Source: Agitococcus lubricus (GTDB taxonomy: Bacteria; Pseudomonadota; Gammaproteobacteria; Pseudomonadales; Moraxellaceae). Taken from it: a stretch of 64,000 bases of DNA. The stretch is taken from NCBI RefSeq assembly GCF_003051055.1, contig NZ_QAON01000001.1:62001-126000 (forward strand), read 5' to 3'. Each line of letters opens with the position of its first letter. The stretch's first letter is position 1. Below, piece after piece: positions 8,215-17,746 of this stretch. Made by a program: the position numbers and the translations under genes. The notes under the pieces are model-generated. The model was not told the origin of the DNA, did no database searches, and worked only from the letters and a program-made list of their open reading frames with translations.

Positions 8215-9057
8215 ATGAAACAATATTTAGACTTAATGCGTCATATCAAAGACCACGGCACATTTAAGGGTGACCGCACAGGCACAGGCACGTACTCGGT
8301 ATTTGGCTATCAAATGCGTTTCAATTTGGCAGACGGTTTTCCCTTAGTGACCACTAAAAAAGTGCATCTTAAGTCGATTATTCACGAACTATTATGGTTT
8401 TTAAGTGGTGATACTCACGTTAAATACCTGCAAGATAACGGTGTCAGTATTTGGAACGAGTGGGCAACAGAAGACCAATGCGCACGATTTGGCCGTACTG
8501 AAGGCGAATTAGGCCCTGTGTATGGTCATCAATGGCGTAATTTTGGCGCAACCAAAAACGCCGATGGTAGTTTTAGTCCTGACGGTGTTGACCAAATTGC
8601 CACACTCGTCCATGACTTAAAACATAATCCAAACTCACGGCGTTTAATTGTCTCTGGTTGGAATCCGCAAGAAGCTAATCAAGTGGCTCTGCCTCCTTGT
8701 CACACCTTATTTCAGTTTTATGTGGCTAATGGCAAATTATCCTGCCAGTTATATCAACGCAGTGCGGACGTGTTTTTAGGCGTGCCGTTTAATATTGCCT
8801 CGTATGCGTTATTAACTATGATGTTGGCACAAGTGTGTGATTTGCAATTAGGTGAGTTTATTTGGACAGGTGGTGATTGTCATTTATATAGCAATCACCT
8901 CGAACAAACAGAATTACAACTCAGTCGCGAACCGTTACCCTTACCGACCATGCGTTTAAACCCAAATGTTAAAGATATTTTTGCTTTTAAATATGACGAT
9001 TTTACGCTAGAAAATTATCAATCCCATGCGGCCATTAAAGCGCCTGTGGCAGTATAA
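8215..9057 (+). CDS. thyA: Thymidylate synthase
   Basis: ThyA methylates dUMP to dTMP using methylenetetrahydrofolate. The 280-residue product shows the N-terminal [10 protein letters not shown] and RTGTGT, the catalytic Cys in [12 protein letters not shown], the nucleotide-binding [17 protein letters not shown] and [10 protein letters not shown]. It is slightly longer than the 264-residue E. coli enzyme. The ATG at 8215 starts ten bases after the lgt stop. folA lies 279 bp downstream and regenerates the folate cofactor, but repeats separate the two. Confidence 0.96.
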   Translation: MKQYLDLMRHIKDHGTFKGDRTGTGTYSVFGYQMRFNLADGFPLVTTKKVHLKSIIHELLWFLSGDTHVKYLQDNGVSIWNEWATEDQCARFGRTEGELGPVYGHQWRNFGATKNADGSFSPDGVDQIATLVHDLKHNPNSRRLIVSGWNPQEANQVALPPCHTLFQFYVANGKLSCQLYQRSADVFLGVPFNIASYALLTMMLAQVCDLQLGEFIWTGGDCHLYSNHLEQTELQLSREPLPLPTMRLNPNVKDIFAFKYDDFTLENYQSHAAIKAPVAV

Positions 9058-9070
9058 AGCTAGAAAAGTT

Positions 9071-9104
9071 CCCTCTCCTTTTTAAGCAGAGGGTTAGGGT
9101 GAAG
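9071..9104. repeat. Short G/C-rich palindromic repeat (CCCTCTCC...GGGTTAGGGTGA)
   Basis: CCCTCTCC and AGAGGG form an inverted repeat, followed by TTAGGGTGAAG. A diverged relative occurs at 10795-10827. Sequences of this kind are frequent intergenic repeats in diverse bacteria. Confidence 0.5.
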
Positions 9105-9138
9105 TTTTATACTGCACCAACTTCCCCTCCCAACCTCT

Positions 9139-9284
9139 AATGCTGGTCAGTTAAGCATTTTTTGTTGGTTTCGACTCACCTCGACTGCGCTCAGTGACCA
9201 CCGCTCAACCAACGAAAAATGTACCCTGAGCGAAGTCGAAGGGTTATTTTTAAGGGACAATTTTCTCTTAACTGACTGGTATTA
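9139..9284. mobile_element. MITE-like element of about 146 bp upstream of folA
   Basis: The ends TAATGCTGGTCAGTTAAG (9139) and CTTAACTGACTGGTATTA (to 9284) are inverted repeats matching at 15 of 18 positions. CCAACCTC occurs just outside both ends (9130-9137 and 9288-9295) and may be a target duplication. No coding capacity. It encloses the palindromic repeat at 9165-9243. Confidence 0.5.
9165..9243. repeat. CGACTTCGCTCAG palindromic repeat, copy 1
   Basis: About 79 bp beginning TTGGTTTCGACTCACC. CGACTGCGCTCAG pairs with CTGAGCGAAGTCG at 12 of 13 positions. A close copy in the same orientation lies on the other side of folA. Confidence 0.8.
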
Positions 9285-9336
9285 CTTCCAACCTCCCCCT
9301 TATCAGGTGGAGGAGTTTTCTGAGAATATATTAACT

Positions 9337-9837
9337 ATGAAACTCTCTTTAATTGTTGCCGTTGCCGAAAATGGCTGTATTGGCATTGATAACAAATTGC
9401 CGTGGTATTTACCCGAAGATTTAAAATATTTTCGCCGCTTAACCACAGGTAATATTGTCATCATGGGACGCAAAACCTATGAATCTATTGGGAAACCTCT
9501 CCCCAATCGCCATAATATTGTCATTAGTCATAATCCAAATTTTACAGCAGACGGCATAAAAATCGTTTGTAGTATTGATGAAGCTTTAAAAATGGCCAAC
9601 AGTTTGGCAGAAATTAGTGGCATTAACGAAGCCTTTATTATGGGGGGTGCACAAATTTATCAACAAACATTGGCCTTAGCTGACCGTTTATATTTAACCG
9701 AAGTTAAAAAAATTGTAACAGGCGATGCCTTTTTTCCGTCTATTAATAAAGCGCAATGGCAAGAGTTAGGTCGTGAAGCCCATTATTACGAGCCACAAGC
9801 CACACATTATGATTTTGTGGTTTATGAGCGTCTGTAA
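9337..9837 (+). CDS. folA: Dihydrofolate reductase
   Basis: FolA reduces dihydrofolate to tetrahydrofolate with NADPH. The product is 166 residues. Visible motifs are AVAENGCIGIDNKLPW, the substrate-binding Asp in LPEDLKYFRR, NADPH-binding MGRKTYESIGKPLPNR and the C-terminal FIMGGAQIYQQ. The ATG at 9337 begins MKLSLIVAVAEN; upstream in-frame codons would add an unrelated leader. The gene is bracketed by two copies of a palindromic repeat. Confidence 0.95.
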   Translation: MKLSLIVAVAENGCIGIDNKLPWYLPEDLKYFRRLTTGNIVIMGRKTYESIGKPLPNRHNIVISHNPNFTADGIKIVCSIDEALKMANSLAEISGINEAFIMGGAQIYQQTLALADRLYLTEVKKIVTGDAFFPSINKAQWQELGREAHYYEPQATHYDFVVYERL

Positions 9838-9838
9838 C

Positions 9839-9915
9839 TTGGCTTTGACTCACTTCGGCTGCGCTCAGTAATCACCGCTCAGCCAACAATATACACGCTG
9901 AGCGAAATCGAAAGG
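9839..9915. repeat. CGACTTCGCTCAG palindromic repeat, copy 2
   Basis: About 77 bp beginning TTGGCTTTGACTCACT, aligning along its length with 9165-9243. The GCGCTCAG / CTGAGCGAA arms are kept. It starts immediately after the folA stop codon and ends 18 bp before msrA. Confidence 0.8.
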
Positions 9916-9933
9916 TAACAGGAGAACCGAATC

Positions 9934-10467
9934 ATGAATACACAAACCGCAATTTTGGGTGGTGGTTGTTTTTGGTGTTTAGAAGCGGTATTTCAACGCG
10001 TAAAAGGCGTACAGCATGTTACTTCAGGGTATGCAGGTGGTGCACGAGCTAATCCCAGCTATGAGCAAATTTGTACAGGTGCTACAGGTCATGCCGAAGT
10101 GGTCAAAATTGACTTTGATGCTGAAGTAATTAACTTTGACCAACTGTTAACCATCTTTTTTGCCATTCATGACCCAACCACGTTAAACCGTCAAGGTAAT
10201 GATATTGGCACACAATATCGCTCAGTGATTTTTTGCCAATCTGCCGAACAAAAACAAATCGCCACTGCCTTTATTGAGCAGCTCAACCAGCAAAAAGTCT
10301 TTACTCATGCCATTGTCACGCAAATAAGTGATGCTGTGCCGTTTTATGCTGCGGAGGCTTACCATCAAAATTATTTTAATCAGCATCCGCAACAAGGCTA
10401 TTGTCAATTTGTGGTTGCTCCCAAGGTACTTAAATTTCAACAATACTTCCAACAATATCATGCCTAA
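9934..10467 (+). CDS. msrA: Peptide methionine sulfoxide reductase MsrA
   Basis: MsrA reduces the S-epimer of methionine sulfoxide in proteins. The 177-residue protein starts with the signature GGGCFWCLEAVFQ, placing the catalytic Cys at 12 and another Cys at 15. SGYAGG and the C-terminal YHQNYF substrate block are also present. CAGGAG precedes the ATG. It follows folA with a repeat in between, so co-transcription is uncertain. Reducing power would come from thioredoxin, also encoded here. Confidence 0.95.
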   Translation: MNTQTAILGGGCFWCLEAVFQRVKGVQHVTSGYAGGARANPSYEQICTGATGHAEVVKIDFDAEVINFDQLLTIFFAIHDPTTLNRQGNDIGTQYRSVIFCQSAEQKQIATAFIEQLNQQKVFTHAIVTQISDAVPFYAAEAYHQNYFNQHPQQGYCQFVVAPKVLKFQQYFQQYHA

Positions 10468-10536
10468 AAACTGGCAAACCTGAGGTTCATCGTCTATATC
10501 TTCTAAGAGATGCAATCTTGCACAGGAGATGCCCAA

Positions 10537-10734
10537 ATGACGATGGTCACTTTAGAAGTCAGTCGTGTTGATGCCAAAGAAATTCATCAACAAATTGTAC
10601 AACTGGAATCCATGCAACAGGCGATGCCCGACCGAGACAGCGTTGCTGCAAACACTGTCGCCAGCACCCTAAAACTACTCCATCGTTTAGAAGACGAGTT
10701 GCGCCATCAGGCGCGTGTCGACCACCACCACTGA
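10537..10734 (+). CDS. Small hypothetical protein, 65 residues
   Basis: No family recognised. The ATG at 10537 has AGGAG eight bases upstream, which supports translation and this start rather than an in-frame ATG at 10510. The product MTMVTLEVSR... is soluble and helical-looking, rich in Gln, Asp and Leu, and ends RVDHHH. It sits between msrA and a terminator hairpin and could be the last gene of the msrA unit. Confidence 0.6.
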   Translation: MTMVTLEVSRVDAKEIHQQIVQLESMQQAMPDRDSVAANTVASTLKLLHRLEDELRHQARVDHHH

Positions 10735-10751
10735 ACACTAAAAATAAAAAA

Positions 10752-10779
10752 CCTCGTGTTAGCTAGCTAATACGAGGTC
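10752..10779. terminator. Terminator hairpin for rho (and facing small gene)
   Basis: ACCTCGT and ACGAGGT pair outside TTAGC/GCTAA. On the minus strand the stem is followed by TTTTTTATTTTT, a strong U tract 3' of rho. On the plus strand it closes the msrA side. Confidence 0.8.
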
Positions 10780-10794
10780 TTGTGTTGTGTTTGC

Positions 10795-10827
10795 CCTCTC
10801 CTAATTTAGGGAAGGGTCAGTGTGATG
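10795..10827. repeat. Diverged copy of the CCCTCTCC repeat
   Basis: CCCTCTCC, then AGGGAAGGGTCAGTGTGATG, resembles 9071-9104. It ends at the rho stop codon. Similarity is partial. Confidence 0.35.
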
Positions 10828-12093
10828 TTACTGAGCTTTACGCTTCATGGCTTCAAAAAAGTCTTCATTGGTCTTCGTGTCTTTCATTTTATCTAATAAG
10901 AATTCAATAGCGGCAATCTCATCCATCGGATGTAAGATTTTGCGTAGAATCCAGACTTTCTTCAATTCATCATCACCCATCAAGCGCTCTTCACGGCGAG
11001 TACCCGATTTCTTAATGTTGATAGATGGGAAGACCCGTTTTTCAGCAATACGACGGTCTAAATGAACTTCGTGGTTGCCTGTACCCTTGAACTCTTCAAA
11101 AATCACTTCGTCCATCTTAGAGCCAGTATCTACCAAAGCAGTCGCAATGATGGTTAAAGAACCGCCCTCTTCAATCGAACGAGCCGCACCAAAAAAGCGT
11201 TTTGGTCGCTCTAAGGCATGGGCATCCACACCGCCTGTTAAAACCTTACCCGATGAGGGTATTACGGTGTTATAGGCACGCGCTAAACGGGTAATGGAGT
11301 CTAATAAAATGACAACATCTTTTTTGTGCTCTACTAAACGCTTAGCTTTTTCAATCACCATTTCGGCTACTTGAACGTGACGCGCTGGCGGCTCATCAAA
11401 GGTAGAGGCAACGACTTCGCCACGCACTGTACGCATCATTTCGGTGACTTCTTCGGGACGCTCGTCAATCAACAAGACGATTAAATGGACTTCGGGATTA
11501 TTACGCGTTACCGAATGGGCAATATTTTGCAACAGAATGGTTTTACCTGCTTTAGGCGGCGCCACAATCAATGAACGCTGACCTTTACCCACAGGCGCAA
11601 CCAAATCAATCACCCGCGCGGTTAAATCTTCGGTCGAACCATTACCTAACTCCAGCACTAAACGCTCGGTCGGAAATAATGGCGTTAAATTTTCAAAGAG
11701 AATTTTATTACGGGCGCTTTCGGGTGAATCATAGTTAATATGATTGACTTTGAGCAGCGCAAAATAACGCTCGCCTTCTTTAGGTGGGCGAATTGTACCT
11801 GCAATGGTATCGCCTGTTCGCAAATTAAAGCGTCTAATTTGTGAAGGACTGACATAAATATCGTCAGGCCCTGCCAAATAAGAGCCTTCAGATGACCGTA
11901 AGAAACCAAAGCCGTCGCTTAAAATTTCTAAAACGCCATCACCATAAATTTCTTCGCCATTCATTGCATGGCGCTTTAAGATGGCAAAAATCACATCTTG
12001 TTTACGATTACGAGCCATGCTTTCTAAGTGCATGCTTTCGGCGATTTGTACCAATTCAGCAATCGGTTTCTTTTTGAGTTCGGTCAGGTTCAT
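10828..12093 (-). CDS. rho: Transcription termination factor Rho
   Basis: Rho is the hexameric RNA helicase that ends untranslated transcripts. The 421-residue product matches the usual length (419 in E. coli). It has the N-terminal helix [15 protein letters not shown], the cold-shock-like RNA-binding domain (about 50-120), Walker A in [16 protein letters not shown] Walker B and the C-terminal RecA-like core. The ATG at 12093 is chosen because it gives the canonical N-terminus. It lies downstream of trxA with a 328-bp leader. Confidence 0.97.
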   Translation of the reverse strand: MNLTELKKKPIAELVQIAESMHLESMARNRKQDVIFAILKRHAMNGEEIYGDGVLEILSDGFGFLRSSEGSYLAGPDDIYVSPSQIRRFNLRTGDTIAGTIRPPKEGERYFALLKVNHINYDSPESARNKILFENLTPLFPTERLVLELGNGSTEDLTARVIDLVAPVGKGQRSLIVAPPKAGKTILLQNIAHSVTRNNPEVHLIVLLIDERPEEVTEMMRTVRGEVVASTFDEPPARHVQVAEMVIEKAKRLVEHKKDVVILLDSITRLARAYNTVIPSSGKVLTGGVDAHALERPKRFFGAARSIEEGGSLTIIATALVDTGSKMDEVIFEEFKGTGNHEVHLDRRIAEKRVFPSINIKKSGTRREERLMGDDELKKVWILRKILHPMDEIAAIEFLLDKMKDTKTNEDFFEAMKRKAQ

Positions 12094-12421
12094 AAGGATG
12101 CTGCAAAAGAGAGAAAGCGAAAATGCTCGCACACCGCTTTTTCTCAACTAATATACAGGGATTCAAACAAGCAACTATCAGTGACTCAAGGCAGGACTAC
12201 GTGCTTTTTCAGCGAGGGTTAACGGGCAAAACAATGAGGCGCGTTAATTGCGTATTCCTGACGATGAAGCCAGCATGCACAGAAGACGATGCTTAAATCC
12301 TGAAAATCTTGGGGGATATCAGTTGCGCTGTAGACAAGGTTTTGTGGTTAGTATTGCCTAGCAAAGCGGGCTGCGTCAGACGAAAGGCGACTAAAGAAGA
12401 TAGAGTCGCCTTGAGTGCATA
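12094..12421 (-). promoter_or_regulatory. Long untranslated leader between trxA and rho
   Basis: No credible gene lies in this 328-bp stretch. Read on the minus strand it is pyrimidine-rich and G-poor in parts, as expected of Rho-binding (rut) leaders. In E. coli rho is autoregulated by attenuation in its leader. TATATT preceded 16 bp upstream by TAGTTG could be a weak rho promoter. The role is inferred from position and composition. Confidence 0.4.
12386..12410 (-). terminator. Possible weak terminator after trxA
   Basis: GGCGACT and AGTCGCC form a 7-bp stem with an 11-nt loop, 12 bp after the trxA stop on the minus strand. Only TTTCG follows, so termination may be partial and allow readthrough into rho. 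Confidence 0.4.
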
Positions 12422-12751
12422 TTATATATTGGAATCTAAAAAGGCTGTCAATTGAGATTTTGCCAAAGCACCCACTTTTGTTGCTGCAATTTGGCCACCT
12501 TTGAATAAACTGAGGGTCGGAATGCCACGAACGCCGAATTTTTGAGCAGTTGCAGGGTTGTCGTCGACATTCACTTTCACAATTTTAACTTTGCCTTCGT
12601 ATTCGGCTGCCAACTCATCTAAAATCGGGGCAATCATTTTACAAGGGCCACACCATGGTGCCCAGTAGTCAACTAATACTGGCACGTCAGCATTTAATAC
12701 TTCTGCTTCAAATTGAGCATCAGTCGTATTCACAATCAATGGGCTACTCAT
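12422..12751 (-). CDS. trxA: Thioredoxin 1
   Basis: A 109-residue cytoplasmic thiol reductant. The active site WCGPC has redox cysteines at 34 and 37, the cis-Pro is in GIPTLSLF, and the buried Asp is in VLVDYWA. GGAGAACCC sits just before the ATG. The trxA-rho order is widespread in gammaproteobacteria. It would recycle MsrA, among others. Confidence 0.97.
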   Translation of the reverse strand: MSSPLIVNTTDAQFEAEVLNADVPVLVDYWAPWCGPCKMIAPILDELAAEYEGKVKIVKVNVDDNPATAQKFGVRGIPTLSLFKGGQIAATKVGALAKSQLTAFLDSNI

Positions 12752-13123
12752 GAGGGTTCTCCAAGAGAAAAAAGAAACGATAGCCGCTTGCCTTTTTCAT
12801 AATGATACAAACAAAGGATAATTTTGTGCGCTCTAACAGACACAGCACAAAAATGGCTACATAGGCCGCAAGATTTTAGCCTAATTCTTAATGTTATGGT
12901 GACGAATCTAACATTTGCAAAAAAAAATTAAGATAACTTTGTTATTGTAACGAATTTTGTAGCTGCTTGAACATCTACAGCCCCTAGATAAAACCACACA
13001 ATTGTTTGTTTTTTAGACAGCACTAAGGGCGCTTATTTTGCCAAACACCCTATTTGCAGGTATAACAGTCATATTAACTGATATATCTGACAGAGCATGG
13101 GTTTTACACCTCAAGGATATGGA
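12752..13123. promoter_or_regulatory. Divergent promoter region trxA / ppx
   Basis: An AT-rich spacer of about 370 bp between divergent genes. No gene or repeat was recognised. It must carry both promoters, but I could not fix either with confidence. Confidence 0.3.
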
Positions 13124-14626
13124 ATGAACCGACATTTAGCCGAAGATAATTTATTAGCCGCCATTGATTTAGGCTCAAACAGTTTTCATCTTGCCATCGC
13201 ACGTTTAGACCACGGCGAAGTTCGACGCGTGGATAGTTTATCCGAAAAAGTTCAGTTGGGCGCAGGTTTTGATAAAGACAAAAACTTGACTCCCGAAGCC
13301 CAAGCTCGTGCCTTAGCCTGTTTAGCCCGTTTTGCGCAACGACTACAGTCAATTCCCCTCAAACGCTTACGTATTGTCGCCACCAATGCCTTACGGCAGG
13401 CGAATAATGCCGCTAACCTGATTGAACAAGCCGAACGTATTCTTAAAAAGCGCATTGAAATTGTCGCTGGTCGCGAAGAAGCACGACTGATTTATTTGGG
13501 CGTGTCGCACACGCTTGCCGATGAAGGTCGTCGTTTGGTGGTTGATATTGGGGGGGGGTCAACCGAGTTTATTATTGGTGAAAACTTTAATCCCCTCGAA
13601 ACCGAATCCTTACAAATGGGCTGTGTGGCCTATACACAACGCTTTTTTGCTGATGGCAGTATTAACGCCAAAGCCCTAGAACGGGCAATCATGGCGGCAC
13701 GGCAAGAAGTGATGGCCATTGCTACCGCCTATCGTCATTTAGGTTGGCAATCGGTTGTTGGCTCAAGTGGTACGATTAAAGCCACGCGCCAAATTATGGT
13801 ACAACAAGGTTGGGCGAGTCCCGAAGGCTATATTACTAAAGACGGCCTCAAGCAAGTCAAAGAGCGTATTTTACAAGCCAAGCATGTCAGCGAACTGAAT
13901 TTATTGGGCTTAAAAGAAGACCGTCGAGCGATTTTACCCGCAGGTTTTGCCATTATTCAGGCGGTCTTTGACGAACTTGGCTTAGAGACCATGAATTATT
14001 CTGATGGTGCCTTACGTGAGGGGGTGTTGTATGACATGCTGGGTCGCTTTAGTCACGAAGATATTCGTGACCGTAGCGCACAAGCCCTGCTCGCACGTTA
14101 TCACGTTGATAATGCCCAAGCGCAACGTGTGGCAACGACTGCTGATATGCTTTATCAACAAGTACAGCAGCCACTCAATTTAGACGACGAAGACCAAGAT
14201 ATTTTACGGCGCGCCGCACTACTCCACGAAATTGGTTTAGCTATCTCCCACAGTAGCTACCATAAACACGGCGCTTATTTAGTACAATATTCTGATGTGG
14301 CAGGTTTTTCTCAAGCTGACCAAGAAAAACTCGCACTGTTAGTCGGTTGCCACCGCCGTAAAATTCGCGAAGAACAAAAGTTACAGCTGATTAAATCGGG
14401 TGGGTTGTCGATGTTTTATGTGTCAGTACTCTTACGTTTAGCGGTACTGTTGCATCATAGCCGCAGTGCTGACCCTTTACCTGTGATTCATTTACATAGC
14501 GATGGCTTAGATTTTATTCTGCAATTCCCTGACGATTGGTTAGTCAATCATCCCCTCACCCAAGCGGATTTAGAGGAAGAAATTGACTATTTAAGCGCAT
14601 GGGGCATTTGTTTAACCGTAAAATAG
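13124..14626 (+). CDS. ppx: Exopolyphosphatase (Ppx/GppA family)
   Basis: Ppx removes phosphate from the ends of polyphosphate; GppA relatives also convert pppGpp to ppGpp. The 500-residue product shows the actin-fold phosphate motifs AAIDLGSNSFHL and VVDIGGGSTEFI, and a C-terminal HD-like domain (about 310-500) with LLHEIGLAIS. The length fits Ppx. AGGATATGGA lies just before the ATG at 13124; an ATG at 13097 is in frame but has no such site. ppk1, which makes the substrate, lies two genes downstream and convergent. Confidence 0.94.
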   Translation: MNRHLAEDNLLAAIDLGSNSFHLAIARLDHGEVRRVDSLSEKVQLGAGFDKDKNLTPEAQARALACLARFAQRLQSIPLKRLRIVATNALRQANNAANLIEQAERILKKRIEIVAGREEARLIYLGVSHTLADEGRRLVVDIGGGSTEFIIGENFNPLETESLQMGCVAYTQRFFADGSINAKALERAIMAARQEVMAIATAYRHLGWQSVVGSSGTIKATRQIMVQQGWASPEGYITKDGLKQVKERILQAKHVSELNLLGLKEDRRAILPAGFAIIQAVFDELGLETMNYSDGALREGVLYDMLGRFSHEDIRDRSAQALLARYHVDNAQAQRVATTADMLYQQVQQPLNLDDEDQDILRRAALLHEIGLAISHSSYHKHGAYLVQYSDVAGFSQADQEKLALLVGCHRRKIREEQKLQLIKSGGLSMFYVSVLLRLAVLLHHSRSADPLPVIHLHSDGLDFILQFPDDWLVNHPLTQADLEEEIDYLSAWGICLTVK

Positions 14627-14643
14627 CCTTGAGGGTAGACACT

Positions 14644-15513
14644 ATGGCAACCTTACCCGCCTCTGTGCTGGCTTGGCAAAATCGTGGCCACTATTGCCAG
14701 TTGGCGGGCTTAGATATTTTTTATCGGGATATAGGCCCGCGTCAGTCTGACGCCGTGTTATTGCTGCATGGATTTCCTTCTAGCGCGTACGACTGGCACG
14801 CTGTGTTGCCTTTATTGGGCGAAGACAAACGGATTATCGTATTCGACTTTGTGGGTTTTGGTTTGTCCGCAAAACCCAAAGACTATAGCTATTCGCTGTT
14901 TGAGCAAGCGGATATCGTTGAAATGTTATTACGCTATTTACAAGTGAAACGTGTCAAACTGTTAGCGCATGATATGGGAACAACGGTAGCATGTGAATTA
15001 ATTGCTCGCCGCGAACGTAAACTACTGTCTTTTAGTATTCTGTCTTTGTTGTTGATGAATGGCAGTGTTCATATTGAGTTGGCACAACTCACGCCGTCAC
15101 AACAACTATTACGTTCACCGTTGGCCTCTATGGCAGCACGACTCTCGTCTAAATGGTTATTCAAAGCACAATTACGTCGTATTCTGGCCAAACCCGTCCC
15201 AGAGACCGAATTAAATGCCATGTGGTCTTTATTAAGTTATAAACAAGGACATCATCGTTTAAGTCAGACCGTCAGTTATATTGACGAGCGTTATCGTTTT
15301 GCTCATCGCTGGCTACCCCCACTGACACGGCTAGAGATACCCGTACTGATTTTATGGGGGCAACAAGACCCTGTCGCCGTCGCAGCGATTGCCAAAAAAC
15401 TGGCAACGCAAATTCCGACGGCTAAACTGCAATGGTTGCCACGACTCGGTCATTATCCCCAATTAGAAGACCCAGTTGCCGTTGCCGATGTGATGAATTT
15501 GTTTTTAGCCTAG
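14644..15513 (+). CDS. Alpha/beta-hydrolase resembling MEST / epoxide hydrolase group
   Basis: A 289-residue alpha/beta-hydrolase. The oxyanion segment is LLHGFPSSAYDW and the FDFVGFGLSAKP block follows. The nucleophile position reads AHDMGTT, so it is Asp110 rather than Ser. A later Asp lies in WGQQDPVA and the His in LGHYPQ. The region after the nucleophile, with SLLLMNGSVH, resembles animal MEST and its bacterial relatives. An Asp nucleophile is typical of haloalkane dehalogenases and epoxide hydrolases. GAGGG precedes the ATG, 17 bp after ppx, so the two are probably co-transcribed. The substrate is unknown. Confidence 0.82.
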   Translation: MATLPASVLAWQNRGHYCQLAGLDIFYRDIGPRQSDAVLLLHGFPSSAYDWHAVLPLLGEDKRIIVFDFVGFGLSAKPKDYSYSLFEQADIVEMLLRYLQVKRVKLLAHDMGTTVACELIARRERKLLSFSILSLLLMNGSVHIELAQLTPSQQLLRSPLASMAARLSSKWLFKAQLRRILAKPVPETELNAMWSLLSYKQGHHRLSQTVSYIDERYRFAHRWLPPLTRLEIPVLILWGQQDPVAVAAIAKKLATQIPTAKLQWLPRLGHYPQLEDPVAVADVMNLFLA

Positions 15514-15531
15514 GCAAGGGCGCCACAACCC

Positions 15532-17604
15532 TTAAACTTTGGCAAATTTCTCCAACAACATACTTTGTGCTTGATGTGAGAGCTCCTCCGCTTGGGGCAC
15601 TTGCTGCCATGTACCATCCGACTGCAACTCCCACGCCGACTGATTATCGGCCAAGTAATTCAGTAGGCCGTCTTTATAGATGCGTTTTTTGAGAATGGGG
15701 TCATCAATAGGGAAACAGGCTTCAACACGAGAAAATAAGTTTCTATCCATCCAGTCAGCACTGGCACAATAAACTTTTAAGTCACCGTCATTAGAAAAGC
15801 AAAAAACGCGGGTATGTTCTAAAAAACGCCCGACAATGGAGCGCACACGAATATTTTCTGACAAACCCGCAACTTGTGGCCGCAAACAACAAATTGAACG
15901 AATAATTAAGTCTATTTTTACGCCAGCCATAGATGCACGATACAAGGCTTGCATCAGTTGCTTTTCGGTTAAGGCATTCACTTTGATGATGATATGTGCT
16001 GCTTTACCTGCTTGTACATGACGAATTTCTTGCTCAATCGCGGCAATGAGTTGTGTGTGCAACGTAAATGGGGCATGCAACAATTTTTTTAACTTTGCCG
16101 CCTTACCCATGCCTGTGAGTTCTTGAAAAATCTTATGTACATCTTCGCATAAATCGGCGTTGGCACTCATTAAACCGTAGTCGGTATAAATGCGAGCAGT
16201 CACCGCGTGATAATTCCCTGTCCCTAAATGCACATAACGATGTAGTTTATCTTGCTCACGACGTACGACTAAAATCATTTTGGCATGTGTTTTATAACCC
16301 ACAATCCCATAGACCACGATAGCGCCTGCTTCCTGCAATTTATTGGCCACTTCGATATTGGACTCTTCATCAAAACGGGCGCGTAACTCAATAATCGCCG
16401 TGACTTCTTTGCCATTACGCGCTGCTTCAGACAAAATATTAACAATTTCAGAATCTGCACCCGTACGGTACAACGTTTGTTTAATCGCTAACACTTGTGG
16501 GTCACGTGCGGCTTCGCGCAAAAAATTAATCACAGGCGTAAATGACTCAAATGGATGATGTAATAAAACATCTTGTTTTTTGAGTGCCTCAAACACACTT
16601 TCTGTTTTTTGCAAAATGGACGGCATGGTGGGCGTAAACGGAGGATATCGCAATTTTGGGCGATTAAAGTTAGATAACAAACGCGCTAGGTTGACAGGGC
16701 CATTCACCTTATATAAAGACTCTTCTCTTAAGCCAAACTTACGCAATAAATAATCAATAATATCTCGCGGGCAATTATCTGCCACTTCCAAACGTACCGC
16801 TTTCCCATAACGTCGTAATAATAAGCCGCCCTTTAAGGCAATCGCCAAGTCATCTACGTCTTCATCAACGGTCAAATCGGCATTACGGGTGACACGGAAT
16901 TGATAACAACCTGTCGCCACCATACCTGGAAATAACTCACTGACATGCTCATGGATAATCGCAGATAACAACACATGCTGGTCGCCACCATCTGTTAACT
17001 CATCAGGCAATCTGACCACACGCGGCAAAGAACGGGGTGCTGGCACCACAGCCAAAGAAATCTGACGACCAAACGCATCTTTTCCTTCTAAAGAAACAAT
17101 AAAGTTTAGACTTTTATTGACTAAACGAGGAAATGGATGCGCAGGGTCTAAACTGATGGGGGTAAGTACAGGTAAGACTTGCTCGCGAAAATATTGTTTT
17201 ACCCATAGACGGTGCGCTTCTGTGAGTTCATCACGTTTTAGAAAACGAATATTTTCAGCCGCTAAGGCAGGAAATAAGTCTTCATTCAAAATACGGTATT
17301 GTTTTTCAACCGCACGATGACAAATATCAGCAATCCGTTTTAAGACTTCGGACACCAACATGCCATCGGAAGTGGTAATTGCCGAATCAAACGAGAGTTG
17401 CTGTAATAAACCCGCGACTCTAATTTCAAAAAACTCATCGAGATTACGACTAAAAATAAGTAAAAAATTTAATCTTTCTAATAAGGGATGTAAGGGATTA
17501 ACGGCTTGTTCCAACACACGTAAATGAAAATCTAAAATGCTTAATTCTCTATTCAAATAATAATCGGGATTATTTAAATCTAAAGGCGTGTTTAATTCGG
17601 TCAT
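15532..17604 (-). CDS. ppk1: Polyphosphate kinase 1
   Basis: PPK1 polymerises the gamma-phosphate of ATP into polyphosphate at the membrane. The 690-residue product has the N-terminal helical domain ([20 protein letters not shown]), the head domain and two C-terminal phospholipase-D-like domains. The autophosphorylated His is expected in [20 protein letters not shown] and HLGTGNYH are also present. The ATG at 17604 follows GAGAG at good spacing; a GTG two codons earlier is possible. It converges on the hydrolase with only 18 bp between. Confidence 0.96.
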   Translation of the reverse strand: MTELNTPLDLNNPDYYLNRELSILDFHLRVLEQAVNPLHPLLERLNFLLIFSRNLDEFFEIRVAGLLQQLSFDSAITTSDGMLVSEVLKRIADICHRAVEKQYRILNEDLFPALAAENIRFLKRDELTEAHRLWVKQYFREQVLPVLTPISLDPAHPFPRLVNKSLNFIVSLEGKDAFGRQISLAVVPAPRSLPRVVRLPDELTDGGDQHVLLSAIIHEHVSELFPGMVATGCYQFRVTRNADLTVDEDVDDLAIALKGGLLLRRYGKAVRLEVADNCPRDIIDYLLRKFGLREESLYKVNGPVNLARLLSNFNRPKLRYPPFTPTMPSILQKTESVFEALKKQDVLLHHPFESFTPVINFLREAARDPQVLAIKQTLYRTGADSEIVNILSEAARNGKEVTAIIELRARFDEESNIEVANKLQEAGAIVVYGIVGYKTHAKMILVVRREQDKLHRYVHLGTGNYHAVTARIYTDYGLMSANADLCEDVHKIFQELTGMGKAAKLKKLLHAPFTLHTQLIAAIEQEIRHVQAGKAAHIIIKVNALTEKQLMQALYRASMAGVKIDLIIRSICCLRPQVAGLSENIRVRSIVGRFLEHTRVFCFSNDGDLKVYCASADWMDRNLFSRVEACFPIDDPILKKRIYKDGLLNYLADNQSAWELQSDGTWQQVPQAEELSHQAQSMLLEKFAKV

Positions 17605-17746
17605 TTTCACTCTCGGACAAGATACGATGATTAGCGCCTGTGATTAACGCAGTAGAAACAAATACATTTTAAGGCATGGGCTTGAATATTAAATATTTTT
17701 TTTATGACACTTAGATGACAGTCACTTGGGCTAACATATGATTGAT

